A stretch of DNA of 18,135 nucleotides from contig VGHV01000012.1 in NCBI GenBank assembly GCA_016868095.1, positions 1 through 18,135 of the forward strand, written 5' to 3'. Each line of letters opens with the position of its first letter. Position 1 is the stretch's first letter. Source of the DNA: Betaproteobacteria bacterium (GTDB taxonomy: Bacteria > Pseudomonadota > Gammaproteobacteria > Burkholderiales > Burkholderiaceae_E). Both the position numbers and the translations under genes were made by a program. Below are positions 16,687 through 18,135 of the stretch, one piece after another. Under the pieces are notes generated by a model. It was not told where the DNA came from, did no database searches, and was given only the letters and a program-made list of their open reading frames with translations.

Positions 16687-17463
16687 TTGACTTTATTTCA
16701 TATTATCGCAGCGACACTGGTTGGAGGTTCATTAAGCACGCTCGCTGCGGGACTGCTTTCCTTGCATGTACTCTCAAGGATCACCCAACGCCTAGTTAGC
16801 CTTTCGGCCGGGCTCTTGCTCGGCGCTGCAACTATCGACTTGCTACCCGAAGCGATTGCCAGTGGTGAAGATCCTGAGAAGCTCGGTTGGACACTTGGTC
16901 TGGGCTTTTTGGGCTTTTTCTTGCTTGAGAAGTTCGCGATTCTCAGGCATGGCCATCATCACGAAGGCGACGGCCACGAGCATCATCATGGCCATGATCA
17001 ACATGAGGCGGGCCCTGAAGGCTTACTTATTCTGATCGGTGATTCACTGCACAATTTTGTGGATGGCGTCTTGATTGCCTCGGCCTTCTTGGTCGATCAC
17101 CGACTCGGCTGGATGACCGCATTGGCAGTGGCCGCACACGAAATCCCGCAAGAGATTGGTGATTATATCGTTCTAATTAATGCAGGTTATAGCAGGCGGC
17201 GAGCAATTATATACAACCTTATTTCTGGGCTCGCTGCGGTGGTGGGCGGGATCGCGGGATGGGCTTTGTTATCAAGCCATCATCAGCTTCTGCCTTATTT
17301 AATAACGATTTCGGCCGCTGCATTTATTTACGTGGCGCTGGCCGATCTGGTGCCTGACATGCATAAGCAGCGCCAGGCTGCCGAAAGTCTGCTTCAGCTT
17401 GTTCTGATCGGCCTCGGCGTTTTAGCCATCATGCTTGCGCATCGTCTTGTGCACCAGCATTGA
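16687..17463 (+). CDS. ZIP-family divalent metal transporter
   Basis: An inner-membrane metal uptake protein, probably for zinc or iron. With a TTG start at 16687 it has 258 residues and begins LTLFHIIAATLVGGSLS, the usual first helix of bacterial ZIPs. It has about eight helices, a His-rich cytoplasmic loop (about residues 88-106, HGHHH and HEHHHGH clusters), the metal-site helices HNFVDG (122-127) and HEIPQEIGD (151-159), and a C-terminal DLVPDMHKQRQ element. The frame is open upstream to 16573 with ATGs there, but those would overlap the preceding gene by up to 86 bp and add a polar tail. No ATG exists between the upstream stop and the first helix. Metal specificity cannot be read from sequence. 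Confidence 0.88.
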   Translation: MTLFHIIAATLVGGSLSTLAAGLLSLHVLSRITQRLVSLSAGLLLGAATIDLLPEAIASGEDPEKLGWTLGLGFLGFFLLEKFAILRHGHHHEGDGHEHHHGHDQHEAGPEGLLILIGDSLHNFVDGVLIASAFLVDHRLGWMTALAVAAHEIPQEIGDYIVLINAGYSRRRAIIYNLISGLAAVVGGIAGWALLSSHHQLLPYLITISAAAFIYVALADLVPDMHKQRQAAESLLQLVLIGLGVLAIMLAHRLVHQH

Positions 17464-17486
17464 TCGAGTGGCCAGCAAGTAGCTTC

Positions 17487-17510
17487 GGCACTGCCTTTGT
17501 GGGCAGCGCC
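17487..17510. terminator. Weak candidate terminator between convergent ZIP and sulfurtransferase genes
   Basis: GGCACTGCC (17487-17495) and GGCAGCGCC (17502-17510) pair with one A-C mismatch around a 6-nt loop, 24 bp after the ZIP stop. Only three T follow on the plus strand and no T run follows on the minus strand. Position between convergent genes supports the call; the missing T tract weakens it. Confidence 0.35.
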
Positions 17511-17534
17511 TTTCAACAAGGCTTGCGGTTTGCA

Positions 17535-18135
17535 CTAAGGGCGATCGCCCCTGGCAACGGGTCGCTTGGGGTCAGCACACCATTCGCTCCACGAACCAGG
17601 GTGGAGCACCAAATCCCTATCGAGCCCTGCAAGGCGCATTGCAAGCAGGTTATGACAAGCCGATACGCCAGAGCCACATGAATGGACAAGCGCAGCTCCG
17701 TCGGAGGCACCTGCGGCAGCAGGCGTATGTTGTGCCTGTGTTGCCATCAGCGAGAGCCATTCTTCACGCAAGACCTCAGCCGGCTTAAAGCGCCCATCGG
17801 GTCTTAGGTTTTGGGTGTTCGGTCGGTTGAGTGCGCCGGGAATATGGCCTGCAACAGGGTCAAGTGGCTCGACATCGCCGCGCCAACGCTCTGCGGCGCG
17901 TGCATCGACGATACAGTGACGACCGCTTTCAAGGCTTGATAACAACGCATCGCTTTCGATGATGGTTTCGAGCGAGGGTCTGCAGCTGAAGCTGCCATGG
18001 CCCTTTTTTTGTCCGCCCGCAGCACTTGCCTGACTGGTGCTGCTTGGATAGCCTGCTTTGACCCATGCGGCGTAGCCACCGTCGAGGACCTTGACCTCAT
18101 CGTGTCCGCACCAGAGCAAAAGCCACCACAACCTT
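17535..18135 (-). CDS. sseA: 3-mercaptopyruvate/thiosulfate sulfurtransferase, partial (C-terminal part)
   Basis: A two-domain rhodanese protein whose N-terminal ~80-90 residues lie beyond the right edge. The visible ~200 residues begin in the end of the first domain (LWWLLLWCGHDEVKVLDGGYAAW) and continue into the catalytic second domain (IVDARAAERWRG, GHIPGALNRP, then the active loop). The active-site Cys sits in SCGSGVSAC (codon 17676-17678). The CGSGV form is typical of mercaptopyruvate sulfurtransferases rather than CRKGV thiosulfate enzymes, so transfer of sulfur from 3-mercaptopyruvate to cyanide or thiols is the likely activity. The end, HPGSWSEWCADPKRPV, is standard for the family. 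It converges on the ZIP gene with a 71-bp gap. Confidence 0.92.
   Translation of the reverse strand, partial: RLWWLLLWCGHDEVKVLDGGYAAWVKAGYPSSTSQASAAGGQKKGHGSFSCRPSLETIIESDALLSSLESGRHCIVDARAAERWRGDVEPLDPVAGHIPGALNRPNTQNLRPDGRFKPAEVLREEWLSLMATQAQHTPAAAGASDGAALVHSCGSGVSACHNLLAMRLAGLDRDLVLHPGSWSEWCADPKRPVARGDRP

Noticed and set aside
17539..17550. 12-bp perfect palindrome GGGCGATCGCCC at the end of the sulfurtransferase gene
   Set aside because: It is fully inside the last codons (G-D-R-P) and has no loop or T run; GCGATCGC-type words can arise from codon choice here. No regulatory role is supported.

Overview
The window reads as an ordinary, densely coded chromosomal segment of a betaproteobacterium, most likely a member of the Burkholderiales. 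This is inferred from protein flavour and gene company: a BPSS1780-type membrane protein next to an APH-fold homoserine kinase and polA, and a leuS-lptE-holA block. No sequence search could be run. I saw no tRNA, rRNA, CRISPR array, insertion sequence, phage gene or defence gene. No stretch longer than about 220 bp lacks a gene.

Left block, 1-7607, all on the minus strand and probably one long transcription unit. In transcription order it holds leuS (leucyl-tRNA synthetase), lptE (LPS-assembly lipoprotein), holA (clamp-loader delta), proA (proline synthesis), hemJ (protoporphyrinogen oxidase), an RlmL-like rRNA methyltransferase and the first part of yggS (PLP homeostasis), which runs off the left edge. 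Junctions are tight: lptE/holA overlap by 1 nt, proA/hemJ by 4 nt (ATGA), and the methyltransferase stop abuts the yggS start. A 32-bp tandem duplication sits between leuS and lptE.

Middle block, 7608-10998. A 219-bp divergent gap holds a candidate leuS promoter and two mutually exclusive hairpins. It is followed on the plus strand by an orphan IclR-family regulator and a UvrD/PcrA-type helicase. A perfect 11-bp inverted repeat with a 4-nt loop lies between them and overlaps the helicase's apparent ATG.

Right block, 10999-18135. A BPSS1780-type membrane protein and homoserine kinase lie on the minus strand, with the kinase transcribed first, divergent from polA. PolA is full length with its proofreading motifs intact. 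A Tat-exported dienelactone-hydrolase-family protein and a ZIP metal transporter follow on the plus strand. A 3-mercaptopyruvate-type sulfurtransferase converges from the right edge and is truncated there.

I did not find a convincing undescribed system. The gene content is housekeeping. The observations worth a second look are small regulatory-scale structures (the uvrD start palindrome, the leuS/iclR hairpins, the lptE leader duplication), a few ambiguous starts and the unknown target of the IclR regulator.
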